From NCBI GenBank assembly GCA_947649615.1, contig CANSSG010000001.1, positions 124,001 to 188,000 on the forward strand: a DNA stretch of 64,000 nucleotides, read 5' to 3'. Position 1 is the stretch's first letter. Each line of letters begins with the position of its first letter. Origin of the DNA: an uncultured Clostridia bacterium. Lineage in GTDB: Bacteria; Bacillota; Clostridia; Oscillospirales; Oscillospiraceae. Of this stretch, positions 24,993 to 33,725 are shown one piece after another. Made by a program: the position numbers and the translations under genes. The notes beneath the pieces were generated by a model. That model saw only the letters and a program-made list of their open reading frames with translations, was not told the origin of the DNA and searched no databases.

Positions 24993-26683
24993 TTCGCTCC
25001 CTCCTCCCCCGGAATCTCCAACCGGGTCAAAATCCGTCCGGGACGGATTTCCGCCATATCAAAGCGGTAATCCTCCCCATACAGCAGCCGCAGCCGTTGG
25101 TTGACGTTGCGGATGCCCACGCTGCCCCCCGGCTTCCCCCCGCCGCTCTGCGGCTCCAAGGAGCGGCGGATATTTTCCCAATCCTGGGCGGGAATGGCCC
25201 CGTCATGCTCCACCTCCACGCACAGCCGCGCCCCGGCGGCGCCCCGCCTGGGATAGGCCCGCAGGCACAGTTCCCCGCCTCTGCGGGACAAATCGTGCTC
25301 CACCGCGTTTTCCACAATGGGCTGGAGCATCAGCAGCATCACCTTCCACCCCATAATCTCCCCGTCCACATCCCGGGTAACGGTGAGCCGGTCCCCCAGC
25401 CGCTCTTTGGTGATATAGAGGTACGCGTCCACGTACTTCAGCTCCTCCGCCAGGGTTGCCGTGGACCGGCCGTCCCGGGATATGGCCGCGTCCAGCATGG
25501 TGGACAGCGCCTCGATCATGGAGCACACCCGCTGGTTATCCGCCAGGCGCGCCTCCCAATTGATAATTTCCAGGGTATTGTTCAGGAAATGGGGGTTGAT
25601 CTGGGATTGGAGGGCCTTGATTTTCGCCTGCTGCAAGGCCTGCTGTTCCTGATAGGAGCGGTCGAACTGGCTCTCCAACTCAGCGGACATCATGTTGAAA
25701 TGGCTGTAGAGCAGGGTAAACTCCTGGCTGCGGGCCTCCTCGGCGATCTGGTAGCCCCGCTCCCCCGCCTGCACATGGGCGGCCGCATCAATCATCACCT
25801 CAACGGGGTGGCTCACATGCCGCCGGAACAGCCACACGATCACCGCCAGCAGCGGCACCACCAGCGCCGCCGCCGCCGCAATGGCCCAGCGCAGCATAGG
25901 CGCATTGCGCCACGGCGTATCCGCGTCCATAAGGGCGGTCAGTTCCAGCACATGCCCATCCGCTTCCGCCGTGTAGGACACCGCTTTGGAGGAAGCGCCC
26001 GCTTCCTCCCCGTCCTCCTCCAGGAGGGCGGGGACGCCGTCCACCGTCAGGGCCGGGGCGCGGAGGCCGTCGATGTGGTACAGCGATTGAAAGACCTCCG
26101 CCTGGTCCAGCGCCATCACCAGCACCGCGTAAGGCTGAAAGTCCTGGTCCAGCAGGTTGCGCACCATATACAGCCCCCCGCCCTCCGACAGGAAGTAAAT
26201 ACCGGTATCCCGGTCTGCCAGCAGGTCCCGGACGGCGGGCAGCACCCCTTCGGTATAATCGCGCAGAAGGTTCTGCTTGGCGGTTCCCGGCGCGGCGGAG
26301 TAGGTATGCAGGTCCTCCGCCAGGAAGGAGATGAACACCGCCCGGTAGCTGCTGTTGCGGGCAAATTCCTGGGCCAGGTACTCCGTCACATCCCGGTAGA
26401 CGAAGAACCGCACCGGGTTGAGCCTATAGTCCCGGTACGCCCGCCGGACCACGCCGTCGTAGGACACCGCCTTGGAATCTTCGATCACCGCCCCCAGGCG
26501 CAGCTCCGCCTGCCCCATGGCCGCCAGGGCGTCCGCGTCCACGCTCCGGCGCAGGCTCTCGTTGTACCCGGCGTTGAGCATCACCCCGGCGGAAACGGTG
26601 ATAAGGAGGATCGGCAGCAGCCAGCATACCAGCGCCGCCAGGGCCAGTCCTGTCCGCAGGGACCCGGGCTTCCGCCCCCTCAC
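24989..26683 (-). CDS. YesM-type sensor histidine kinase
   Basis: This is a membrane histidine kinase of the LytS/YesM class, 564 aa. It has TM1 at ~13-36, an extracellular domain of ~225 residues, TM2 at ~263-287, a HAMP linker and a coiled stretch (ESQFDRSYQEQQALQQAKIKAL). The His_kinase motif is QSQINPHFLNNTLEI (His365), followed by an ATPase domain with PIVENAVEHDL and GSVGIRNVNQRLRLLYG. I chose GTG at 26683, which overlaps the mutase stop (GTGA), because the longer frame lies entirely inside the mutase gene. The kinase, binding protein and regulator genes overlap or nearly touch, implying coordinated production. Confidence 0.92.
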   Translation of the reverse strand: MRGRKPGSLRTGLALAALVCWLLPILLITVSAGVMLNAGYNESLRRSVDADALAAMGQAELRLGAVIEDSKAVSYDGVVRRAYRDYRLNPVRFFVYRDVTEYLAQEFARNSSYRAVFISFLAEDLHTYSAAPGTAKQNLLRDYTEGVLPAVRDLLADRDTGIYFLSEGGGLYMVRNLLDQDFQPYAVLVMALDQAEVFQSLYHIDGLRAPALTVDGVPALLEEDGEEAGASSKAVSYTAEADGHVLELTALMDADTPWRNAPMLRWAIAAAAALVVPLLAVIVWLFRRHVSHPVEVMIDAAAHVQAGERGYQIAEEARSQEFTLLYSHFNMMSAELESQFDRSYQEQQALQQAKIKALQSQINPHFLNNTLEIINWEARLADNQRVCSMIEALSTMLDAAISRDGRSTATLAEELKYVDAYLYITKERLGDRLTVTRDVDGEIMGWKVMLLMLQPIVENAVEHDLSRRGGELCLRAYPRRGAAGARLCVEVEHDGAIPAQDWENIRRSLEPQSGGGKPGGSVGIRNVNQRLRLLYGEDYRFDMAEIRPGRILTRLEIPGEEGAK

Positions 26684-28095
26684 AGGTCTAAAAACGCCTT
26701 CCAGGCCTGGATATCGTTTTCCGCCTCTTCCATACTGCCGCCCTCGGCGGCCATACGCAGCAGCGGCTCCGTACCGGAGAAGCGGCAGATCACCCAACTG
26801 CCGTCCTGAAAATAGACCTTGCAGCCGTCCTCCCGGCTGACATGGTCCACCCGGCGCCCGAAGTCAGGGCATTCCATATCCTGAAAGATTCTTTTCTGAA
26901 GCTGCTCCTTCCGCTGGCGGGTCATGGTGAAATTGGCCTCCGCGTAAAACGGCTCGCCGTACTGGCTGCAAATTTCATCGTACAATACCGCCAGCTTCTT
27001 CCCTGTTACCGCCAGCATCTCCACCAGCAGGGCCGCCGCGTAGATGCCGTCCTTCCCGGCGATATGGCCCTTTACCGCCAAGCCTCCGGAGGACTCGCCG
27101 CCGATGATGGCGTCGGTTTCCGCCATTTTGGCAGAGACGTGCTTGAAGCCTACGGGGACCTCGTAGCATTTCTGCCCCAGCCCCTCCGCCACCCGGTCCA
27201 GCAGGTGGGTGGTGGAGTTGTTGCGTACGCACGGACCCTGCCAGCCCCGGTATTTTACCAGGTAATAATACAGCAGCACCAGCAGCTTGTTGGGGTGGAC
27301 GAACTGCCCCCGGCTGTCGATGACCCCCAGCCGGTCCGCGTCGCCGTCGGTGGCGATGCCCAGGTCGCAGCGGTAGCGGTCCAGCACCACCGCCGCCAGC
27401 GGACCCATGGTGTCCTCATTGGGCGCGGGGAGTTTGCCGCCGAAGAGGGTGTCGTGGCGGTCATGGATGATTTCCAGGTCGCACCGGCAGGTCATGAGGA
27501 TCATGCTCAAGCAGGTCTGGCTCACGCCGTACATAGGGTCCAGGGCGATGCGCAGCCGGGCCTTTTTGATAGCTTCCACATCTACGGAGGCCAAAATGCT
27601 GTCAATATACTCGTTGGCGGGATTGTCCTCGGTGGCAACCCCCTCCGCCACGGCCTGGGCGTAATCCACGGAGCGGATTTCCGCCGGGTCAACGCCTGCG
27701 GCCTCCTCCTCCACCCAGGCGGTGACGGAGACGTCCGCGTCCTTGCCGCCGGCGGTAAAGAGCTTGACGCCGTTGTAGATAGCCGGGTTGTGGCTGGCGG
27801 TGACCGCCATGCCGTAGGGGCATCCCCTTCGCTTGACCATATACATAATCAGCGGCGTTGGCGACGAGCGGTTGATGACATAGGGCCGGAACCCATACCC
27901 CGCCAGCACCTCGCAGGCCCATTGGGCCGATTCCTTGGAGAGGAACCGCCGGTCATAGCCCACGCAGATTTCCGCGCCGCCAAGGCCCTCCTTTTCCATC
28001 ATGCGGCAAAGTCCGGCTGTCAGCAGCCGGATATTGCTCTTGGTAAATTCATCAGCGATGATGGCGCGCCATCCGCCGGTGCCAAATCGAATCAT
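26680..28095 (-). CDS. Phosphohexomutase (phosphoglucomutase/phosphomannomutase family)
   Basis: This alpha-D-phosphohexomutase interconverts sugar 1- and 6-phosphates. The 471-aa protein has the four-domain family signatures: the active-site Ser loop GMAVTASHNPAIYNG near residue 100, the metal-binding TDGDADRLGV near 240, the sugar-binding GGESSGGLAV near 325, and the C-terminal phosphate-binding RFSGTEPLLR. The start is ATG at 28095 behind GGAGG. It is first in the tight run mutase-kinase-binding protein-regulator-MurQ-NamZ-MurK. Context suggests an amino-sugar or glucose phosphate substrate linking salvage to cell-wall precursors or glycolysis; specificity cannot be read from the motifs. 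Confidence 0.9.
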   Translation of the reverse strand: MIRFGTGGWRAIIADEFTKSNIRLLTAGLCRMMEKEGLGGAEICVGYDRRFLSKESAQWACEVLAGYGFRPYVINRSSPTPLIMYMVKRRGCPYGMAVTASHNPAIYNGVKLFTAGGKDADVSVTAWVEEEAAGVDPAEIRSVDYAQAVAEGVATEDNPANEYIDSILASVDVEAIKKARLRIALDPMYGVSQTCLSMILMTCRCDLEIIHDRHDTLFGGKLPAPNEDTMGPLAAVVLDRYRCDLGIATDGDADRLGVIDSRGQFVHPNKLLVLLYYYLVKYRGWQGPCVRNNSTTHLLDRVAEGLGQKCYEVPVGFKHVSAKMAETDAIIGGESSGGLAVKGHIAGKDGIYAAALLVEMLAVTGKKLAVLYDEICSQYGEPFYAEANFTMTRQRKEQLQKRIFQDMECPDFGRRVDHVSREDGCKVYFQDGSWVICRFSGTEPLLRMAAEGGSMEEAENDIQAWKAFLDL

Positions 28096-28192
28096 ATGCG
28101 TCCTCCATTTCACATCCGCGCAGCCCGCAGGCCGCCCCGGAGCCATTGCTATCATTATAGAATTGATTCCTCTCCGGCGCAAGGGGAAATTT

Positions 28193-28221
28193 CCGCCCCG
28201 CACGGAAGCCGTGCGGGGCGG
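28193..28221. terminator. GC-rich hairpin between binding-protein and mutase genes
   Basis: A 13-bp perfect stem (ccgccccgcacgg and its complement) with a 3-base loop lies just after the binding-protein stop at 28256. It lacks a clear T run on the minus strand, so it may attenuate or stabilise RNA more than terminate it. Some read-through into the mutase gene is possible. Confidence 0.5.
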
Positions 28222-28255
28222 ACAATTGCTGCCAGTCAATGCGAAACGGCGTCCC

Positions 28256-29845
28256 TTATCCCAGGTAAGCGGCAAGCTGCTCCTGGGCGCCGGTGATGAT
28301 CTTGCTGATGCCCGCGCTTTCCAGCTTGCTCAGGAAATCGGGCAGCACCGTGGCGGGGTCAACCGCGCCGCACATCAGGTTGAAGCCATATTCGGCGTAC
28401 ACGTTGGCAATAGCTGCGGCTTCCTGCTCATAGGCGGAGGAATCGAAGACGAAACCGCCCATGGGCAGCTTCTCCGCAGAATCATAGTAAGCGGTGAAGC
28501 GGTCCCAGAAATCCAGGCCTTGGGCGTCGGTGGGGGGCAGGATCCGGATGTTGCCTGCACCGTTGGTCCACGGGCTGTAGTTGGCGCGGGCATCGTCGAT
28601 GAAGGTGATGGTGCCGTCAGAATTCTTATTATAGGTATAGCCCTCCACGCCGTAGTTGAGCATGGTCATGGCCGTGGGGTCGGTGTTCAGCAGGTTGAGG
28701 AACATCAGCGCCCGCTCAGGGTTCTTGGAGGTGGCGGAAATGGCCATCATCGCGCCCTGGCCGGAGGTAGCGTCCATGTAGGGGGCGGCGGCGGGTACCA
28801 TGCGCACATCAATCTTACGGGCGGTGGAATAATCCAGCTCGCAGCCGAAGGCGTAGGACTGGGTGCTGATGAGGTAGTCGCCGGCCTGGGTCGTGGCGGT
28901 GCGGTAGTCGTTGGCAGTGGCCTCATTCTGGCTGCTGGGGGAGATGTAGCCCTGCTGGGCCAGATAGTAGGTGCGCTCGGCGAACTTCTTGAACTCCTCG
29001 GTGGCATACTTGTTGACAATGTTGGAGCCGATATCCTTGGAGGGGTTCGCCTTGTCGTAGTAGTAGGACAGGATATTGCTGTTGCCCAGGTCGCCGGTGA
29101 CGATGGCGGTGGTGGTACCCATACGCTCCAGGACCACAGCCTCGATGAGCAGGGGGTAGAAGTTGGCGCCCTTGGCGTCCTTGGCGGCCTTCAGCAGGGC
29201 CTCGAAATCGTCGGAGTAGTAGTCCAGCCCGGCGGCGCAGACTTCGTCCACGTTATAGCCCAGCTCGGCCAGCAGGGTGCCGTTGACGTCCCAGCAGTAC
29301 TGGGTAGCGGTATCCTTCAGTCCGGGAACGGCGTAAACGCCCTTGCCGTCATAGCCGTTGGTCTCGGCGCAGTCCCAAATTTCCTGCGGGATGGTGTTCA
29401 GCAGGTCCGCGCCATAGGTGGGCAGCAGCTCATCCAGCTTGACCCAGTAGCCGTCCCGGGCGTAGCGGTTGTACTCGTTGGGGGACCAGTTGCAGGTGAA
29501 GTAAATATCCACATCGTCGCCGCCCGCCAGGGCGGTAACCACGCTGTCGTCAAAATCGCCCCAGGTACCCCAGATTGGCTCCAGGGTCACGTTCAGCTTT
29601 TCCTGCAAATAGGGGTTGAGGGTTTCCAGCACCTTGGCGGAAGCCTCCGGGGTGACGGTGCTGCCGTGGAACCACATTTTCAAGGTCACAGGCTCCAGGT
29701 CGGACACAGGCGCTTCCGTCTGGGAAGGCGCATCGGTTTTGGCGGGGGCGTCGGTTTTGCCTGGCGCAGCGTCATTACCTCCGCCGCAGGCCGCCAGGGA
29801 CAGGACCATAACAGCCGTCAGAAGCAGCGCAAAAAACTTTTTCAT
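28256..29845 (-). CDS. Extracellular solute-binding lipoprotein (LipO-like) of the murein-locus importer
   Basis: This is the substrate-binding lipoprotein of the ABC importer encoded with the two permeases upstream; 529 aa, in the long size class of LplA/LipO-type binding proteins. The signal peptide ends in LSLAACGGG (lipid-modified Cys20), followed by a Thr/Lys/Asp/Ala/Pro linker. The mature part has many aromatic residues (DYYSDDFEALLK, YYYDKANPSKDIGSN, GYTYNKNSDGTITFIDD) as in oligosaccharide binders. ATG at 29845 follows GGAGG by eight bases. Being upstream of the NamZ-MurQ-MurK genes, it is a candidate for uptake of MurNAc-GlcNAc or related murein sugars; this is inference. Confidence 0.9.
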   Translation of the reverse strand: MKKFFALLLTAVMVLSLAACGGGNDAAPGKTDAPAKTDAPSQTEAPVSDLEPVTLKMWFHGSTVTPEASAKVLETLNPYLQEKLNVTLEPIWGTWGDFDDSVVTALAGGDDVDIYFTCNWSPNEYNRYARDGYWVKLDELLPTYGADLLNTIPQEIWDCAETNGYDGKGVYAVPGLKDTATQYCWDVNGTLLAELGYNVDEVCAAGLDYYSDDFEALLKAAKDAKGANFYPLLIEAVVLERMGTTTAIVTGDLGNSNILSYYYDKANPSKDIGSNIVNKYATEEFKKFAERTYYLAQQGYISPSSQNEATANDYRTATTQAGDYLISTQSYAFGCELDYSTARKIDVRMVPAAAPYMDATSGQGAMMAISATSKNPERALMFLNLLNTDPTAMTMLNYGVEGYTYNKNSDGTITFIDDARANYSPWTNGAGNIRILPPTDAQGLDFWDRFTAYYDSAEKLPMGGFVFDSSAYEQEAAAIANVYAEYGFNLMCGAVDPATVLPDFLSKLESAGISKIITGAQEQLAAYLG

Positions 29846-29879
29846 TCTCTTATCCTCCATTCAAAATTGTTGCATAAAA

Positions 29880-30081
29880 CAGCGTTTCCGCTGGATCAGC
29901 CGTCAAACAAGCCCTCCGCAGGAGTTCGCGCCCGCAGGCGCGAATACATCCAATCGCTTTTTCGGCGGCGTGTACGTCGAAAAAGCCCCCTGCGGGCCGC
30001 ACCCGGCCCGGGCCTTCCTTCTCGAAAAAGATGCGCCGGCATCTTTTTCGACCGTCAAGCAGCGTTTCCGCTGGATCAGCC
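29880..30081. repeat. 22-bp direct repeats bracketing a 158-bp hairpin-rich segment
   Basis: cagcgtttccgctggatcagcc occurs at 29880-29901 and again at 30060-30081, the second copy overlapping the stop codon of the permease gene. Between them lie several hairpins: ttcgcgcc/ggcgcgaa, gctttttcg/cgaaaaagc (29956-29986) and a strong one at 30023-30050. Nothing in the segment looks coding. Confidence 0.7.
30023..30050. terminator. Hairpin, likely partial terminator between permease and binding-protein genes
   Basis: cgaaaaagatgc and its complement form a 12-bp perfect stem with a GCCG loop. The internal A5/T5 runs make it terminator-like in both directions. It may set the ratio of permease to binding protein. 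Confidence 0.55.
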
Positions 30082-30996
30082 TTTCACTGAGCCGATGGTC
30101 AGCCCAGCCACGATATACCGCTGGAAGAAGGGGTACGCGCAGGCGATCGGCACCACTAGCATGACCACCAGGGCCATGCGCAGGGTTTGGGTAGGCGCCT
30201 TGGTCGATTCCATGATGGCGGCGGTGCCAAGCTGCCCGGCCATCCGGTTCAGGTACTCCACGTTTTTTTGCAGTTCCATGAGCAGCGCTTGCAAGGGCTG
30301 GAGCGCCTTATTCTGCCGCAGGTACAGCAACGCCTGGAACCAGTCGTTCCAATAGGCCAGGGCGTTGAGCAGGGCGATGGTGGCAATCCCCGGCTTGGAA
30401 ATAGGCACCACGATGCGCAGCAGGGTGGAATATTCGCCGCTGCCGTCCACCGTCGCGGCTTCGATCAGTTCCATAGGCACCGAGCTTTTAAAGAAGGTGC
30501 GCATGACGATGATGTTAAAGGGGCTGACCAGCAGCGGCACAATCAGCGCCGCGTAGTTCTCGCTCAGGCCCAAAAGCTGCTTGGAGATGATATAGGTAGG
30601 GACCAGACCGCCGCTGAAGATCATGGTAAAGAAGCTGAAAAAGGTAAAGAAGTTCCGGAATTTGAAATCCGGCCGGTACAGCGCGTAGGAGTACATCACG
30701 CACATGGCGGTGCTCAGCAGGGTACCCACCACCGTGATAAAAATACTGTTGAAGAAGGACCGCCAGATCTGGGGCAGCTTCTCAAAGGCGTACCGGTAGG
30801 TTTCCAGGCTCCACTCCTGGGGGATAAAGGAGTAACCGATGGTCCGTATAGACTCCTCCGAGGAGAAGGATATAATCACCACGAAAACAAAGGGGATCAC
30901 GCAGCACAGGGCGAACAGCCCCAGAATAACATGCAGAACCAGTTCCGCGCCCGCGCTGACAGAGGTCAGCCGGCGGCTCTTATTTTTTCTGCTCAT
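30076..30996 (-). CDS. ABC transporter permease, LplC/YtcP type
   Basis: This is a CUT1 permease of the LplC family, 306 aa. It has a basic cytoplasmic N-terminus (SRKNKSRRLTSVSAG), six predicted membrane helices, an EAA-type loop (MELIEAATVDGSGEYSTLLRIVVPISKPG) and the typical C-terminal GLTIGSVKG. ATG at 30996 is preceded by AAGGAGG. It lies 12 bases after the LplB-type gene and before the binding-protein gene. No ATPase gene is present, so a shared ATPase elsewhere is implied. Confidence 0.92.
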   Translation of the reverse strand: MSRKNKSRRLTSVSAGAELVLHVILGLFALCCVIPFVFVVIISFSSEESIRTIGYSFIPQEWSLETYRYAFEKLPQIWRSFFNSIFITVVGTLLSTAMCVMYSYALYRPDFKFRNFFTFFSFFTMIFSGGLVPTYIISKQLLGLSENYAALIVPLLVSPFNIIVMRTFFKSSVPMELIEAATVDGSGEYSTLLRIVVPISKPGIATIALLNALAYWNDWFQALLYLRQNKALQPLQALLMELQKNVEYLNRMAGQLGTAAIMESTKAPTQTLRMALVVMLVVPIACAYPFFQRYIVAGLTIGSVKG

Positions 30997-31008
30997 ACCG
31001 CCGCCTCC

Positions 31009-31980
31009 TTAAAACAGTGCGCTTTCCGAGTCGATGCGCTTGATGACCCGGTTGGCGCCCAGGATACAGAATAGTCCGATTACATTTTGCAGCAGCCCAG
31101 CGGCAGAGGTCATGCCGATATTCCCGGTGTTCAGCATGGCGTAATATATGTACGTATCCACCACCTGGGTCACGGGGAACAGCGCGCCGTTCTGCATGGG
31201 GACGTTGTAAAACAGGCCGAAGTCCGCGTTGAAAATCTTGCCGATGTTGAGGATGAACAAAATAGCGATCATGCCCCGCAGGTTGGGAATGGTCACATGG
31301 CGGATCTGCTGCCACTTGGTCGCCCCGTCGATGGCGGCGGCTTCATACTGGGTGGCGTCGATACCAGCGATGGCCGCCAGGTAGAGGATGGTGGAGTACC
31401 CCACATTCTTCCACAAGTTGGAAAACACCAGGATGTACGGCCACGGCCCCAGGGTAGTATACCAGTTGGTCACCGGCCCGCCCGCCGCCGCCTGGAGGGA
31501 AGGGAGCAGGCCATACTGCGCGTCCAGGAAAGCGTTGAGGAAGTAGCTGACCACCACCCAGGACAGGAAGTACGGGAAGAACATCAAGGTCTGGTAGGCC
31601 TTTGCCACAAACTTCTTCGTCAGCTCGTTCATCATAATGGCGAAGGCCACGGGGATGATAACGCCCAGCACGATAAACACCAGGTTGTACACCAGCGTGT
31701 TCCGGATCGCCGCCCAGGCGTCCTCGGTCATGAACAGGAACTTGAAGTTGTCGAACTTCACCCACGCGCTGTTGAAGAGACTGCTGATAAAAGTCGGGTT
31801 CCGGGGGTTGATCTTGTAATTCTTGAAGGCCAGCACCAGCCCCCCCATGGGCAGATACCGCAGCAGCAGCATCCAGATAGCCGCCGGAGCCACCATGGTC
31901 AGCAAAACCAAGGTCTTTTTCGCCTTGCTGAACCGTCCGGTTTTCAGGGCGGCGGGTTTGCTTGTTTTCATCGAACGCAC
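31009..31980 (-). CDS. ABC transporter permease, LplB type
   Basis: This is the partner permease of the same importer, 323 aa, with six predicted helices, a conserved ALLLRYLPMGG-like entry (LLLRYLPMGGLVLAFKNYK) and the EAA loop (YEAAAIDGATKWQQIRHVTIPNL). The best start is GTG at 31980, with GGGAGG seven bases upstream; an ATG three codons later (31971) is too far from that site. It is the first gene of the long minus-strand run that continues through the murein-sugar genes. It is divergent from miaB, and the intergenic region carries a long hairpin. Confidence 0.9.
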   Translation of the reverse strand: MRSMKTSKPAALKTGRFSKAKKTLVLLTMVAPAAIWMLLLRYLPMGGLVLAFKNYKINPRNPTFISSLFNSAWVKFDNFKFLFMTEDAWAAIRNTLVYNLVFIVLGVIIPVAFAIMMNELTKKFVAKAYQTLMFFPYFLSWVVVSYFLNAFLDAQYGLLPSLQAAAGGPVTNWYTTLGPWPYILVFSNLWKNVGYSTILYLAAIAGIDATQYEAAAIDGATKWQQIRHVTIPNLRGMIAILFILNIGKIFNADFGLFYNVPMQNGALFPVTQVVDTYIYYAMLNTGNIGMTSAAGLLQNVIGLFCILGANRVIKRIDSESALF

Positions 31981-32113
31981 GTCATATCCTCCCTCTCTCC
32001 CAGTCTCCGGCGGGGCTGTCTGCAAATCAACGGAACAGCGCCCCTCCGCTTCGCTTTTTTTATTTAATTTTACCAATAAATCCGCCGTTTGTCATGCGCC
32101 GCGCTTGCTGTTT

Positions 32114-32154
32114 TTTGCGCCTGCTTGTCGCATTTAGGGACAAGCAGGCGCAAA
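32114..32154. promoter_or_regulatory. Long inverted repeat between divergent lplB-like and miaB genes
   Basis: A 16-bp stem (including ttgcgcctgcttgtc and its exact complement) with a 9-base loop lies in the divergent promoter region. T runs are on the wrong side for a terminator of either gene, so an operator or RNA structure is more likely. Purpose unknown. Confidence 0.5.
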
Positions 32155-32245
32155 CTACCCGCCCGGAAAATGAAAATTGACGGGGCGCGGCGAAAATGCT
32201 ATAATGAACCCCAAGCGAAAAAAACCGGGAAAAGGAGCGGGAATC

Positions 32246-33667
32246 ATGAACGACAACGGAAAAACCCAGCGGATCAGCGAGACGGACGTCCAGCGGCAGC
32301 TCGCCATCTGCCAGGAGATCAAAAAGCGGTGGGAGGGCCGTCCCGGCGGGCCGGCCCTGGCCTGCGTACAGACCTTCGGCTGCCAGCAGAACGTGGCCGA
32401 CAGCCAGCGGATGATGGGTATGCTGCAAGAGATGGGCTGCGGCTTCACCCAGGACCCCTATCAGGCGGACGTCATCCTTATCAACACCTGCGCCATCCGG
32501 GAGAACGCGGAAAAGAAGGTGTTCGGCGTTGTGGGCCAGCTTGTCCACGTCAAGGAGAAGAACCCGGACGCGGTGATCTGCCTGTGCGGCTGCATGGCCC
32601 AGCAGGAGGTGGTCGCCGAACGTGTCCGGCGTTCCTACCGCCATGTAGACCTGGTGTTCGGACCCCAGGCCCTCTGGAAATTCCCGGAGCTGCTGTACGG
32701 CGTCCTCACCGGCGGCGGGCGGGCCTTTTCCATTGCCAGCGAGCGGGGTTCCATCGCCGAGGGCCTGCCTGTCGTGCGGGAGAGCGGCGTCAAGGCCTGG
32801 GTGTCCATCATGTACGGCTGCAACAATTTCTGTTCCTACTGCATCGTCCCCTACGTTCGGGGCCGGGAGCGGAGCCGGCAACCGGCGGACATCCTCTCGG
32901 AGGTCCGCGGCCTGGTGGAAGAGGGCTTCCGGGAAATTACCCTGTTAGGCCAAAACGTCAACTCTTACGGCAAGGACTTGGAGGAACCGGTGGACTTTGC
33001 GGGCCTTCTCCGGGAGATCGACAAAATTCCCGGCAGCTATCTGATCCGCTTCATGACCAGCCACCCCAAGGACGCGGGGGAAGAACTGTTCCGCGCTATG
33101 GCGGAGTGTCCCCACGTAGCCAAGCAGCTCCATCTTCCCGTCCAGTCCGGCAGCAGCCGGGTGCTGAAGGCCATGAACCGGGGCTACACCCGGGCGCAAT
33201 ACCTGGAAAAGGTACGCCTGGCCCGGGCGGCCATGCCGGGTCTGATTCTCACCAGCGACATCATCATCGGCTTCCCCGGGGAGACGGAGGAGGAGGCCAT
33301 GGAGACCGTCTCCCTCATCGAAGAGGTCCGCTATGACGCCCTGTTTACCTTCATCTACTCCCCCCGCCCCGGCACACCGGCGGCGAAGCTGCCGGACCCC
33401 GCGTCCCGCAGCGAGAAGCAGGCCTGGTTTGACAAGCTTCTGGACGCCCAAAACCGTATTTCCGCGGAGTTGCACCGTGCCTATGTAGGCCAGACCGTCC
33501 GTGTGCTGATAGACGGCGAAAGCGGCAGCGCCGCCTGGCCCCTGTCCAGCCGCACCCAGGGCGGGCGGCTGGTTCACCTCAAAGGAGACGCAGCCCTGAC
33601 CGGCCAGTACGCCAACGTCAAAATCACGGACAGCAACACCTGGGCGCTGTTTGGGGAAATCGAATAG
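32246..33667 (+). CDS. miaB: tRNA-2-methylthio-N6-dimethylallyladenosine synthase MiaB
   Basis: This radical-SAM methylthiotransferase modifies A37 of tRNAs. The 473-aa protein has the N-terminal UPF0004 domain with its three cluster Cys (TFGCQQNVADS, NTCAIRENAEKK, CLCGCMAQQEV), the radical-SAM CxxxCxxC motif (GCNNFCSYCIVPYVRGRERSR), and a C-terminal TRAM domain (~400-473). ATG at 32246 has AAAGGAG eight bases upstream; the longer open frame upstream is not conserved-looking. It is a single-gene unit with a terminator after it. Confidence 0.95.
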   Translation: MNDNGKTQRISETDVQRQLAICQEIKKRWEGRPGGPALACVQTFGCQQNVADSQRMMGMLQEMGCGFTQDPYQADVILINTCAIRENAEKKVFGVVGQLVHVKEKNPDAVICLCGCMAQQEVVAERVRRSYRHVDLVFGPQALWKFPELLYGVLTGGGRAFSIASERGSIAEGLPVVRESGVKAWVSIMYGCNNFCSYCIVPYVRGRERSRQPADILSEVRGLVEEGFREITLLGQNVNSYGKDLEEPVDFAGLLREIDKIPGSYLIRFMTSHPKDAGEELFRAMAECPHVAKQLHLPVQSGSSRVLKAMNRGYTRAQYLEKVRLARAAMPGLILTSDIIIGFPGETEEEAMETVSLIEEVRYDALFTFIYSPRPGTPAAKLPDPASRSEKQAWFDKLLDAQNRISAELHRAYVGQTVRVLIDGESGSAAWPLSSRTQGGRLVHLKGDAALTGQYANVKITDSNTWALFGEIE

Positions 33668-33675
33668 AGGCGCAG

Positions 33676-33712
33676 AAAGGGACAGGCTGGCAAAGCCCGT
33701 CCCTTTTCTTTA
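33676..33712. terminator. Bidirectional terminator between miaB and vanY-like genes
   Basis: aaagggac...gtccctttt with an inner paired ggct/agcc forms a stem with A and T flanks between the two convergent genes. Confidence 0.75.
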
Positions 33713-33725
33713 TATAGCGTACTTA

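Noticed and set aside
26684-26797. Longer N-terminus for the YesM-type kinase
   Set aside because: The extra 38 codons lie wholly inside the 3' end of the mutase gene and encode a Gly/Arg-rich shadow sequence; GTG at 26683 is coupled to the mutase stop.
25097-26809. 570-codon plus-strand frame opposite the YesM-type kinase
   Set aside because: His/Arg/Gln-rich composition, no ribosome binding site and no domain; mirror of the kinase gene.
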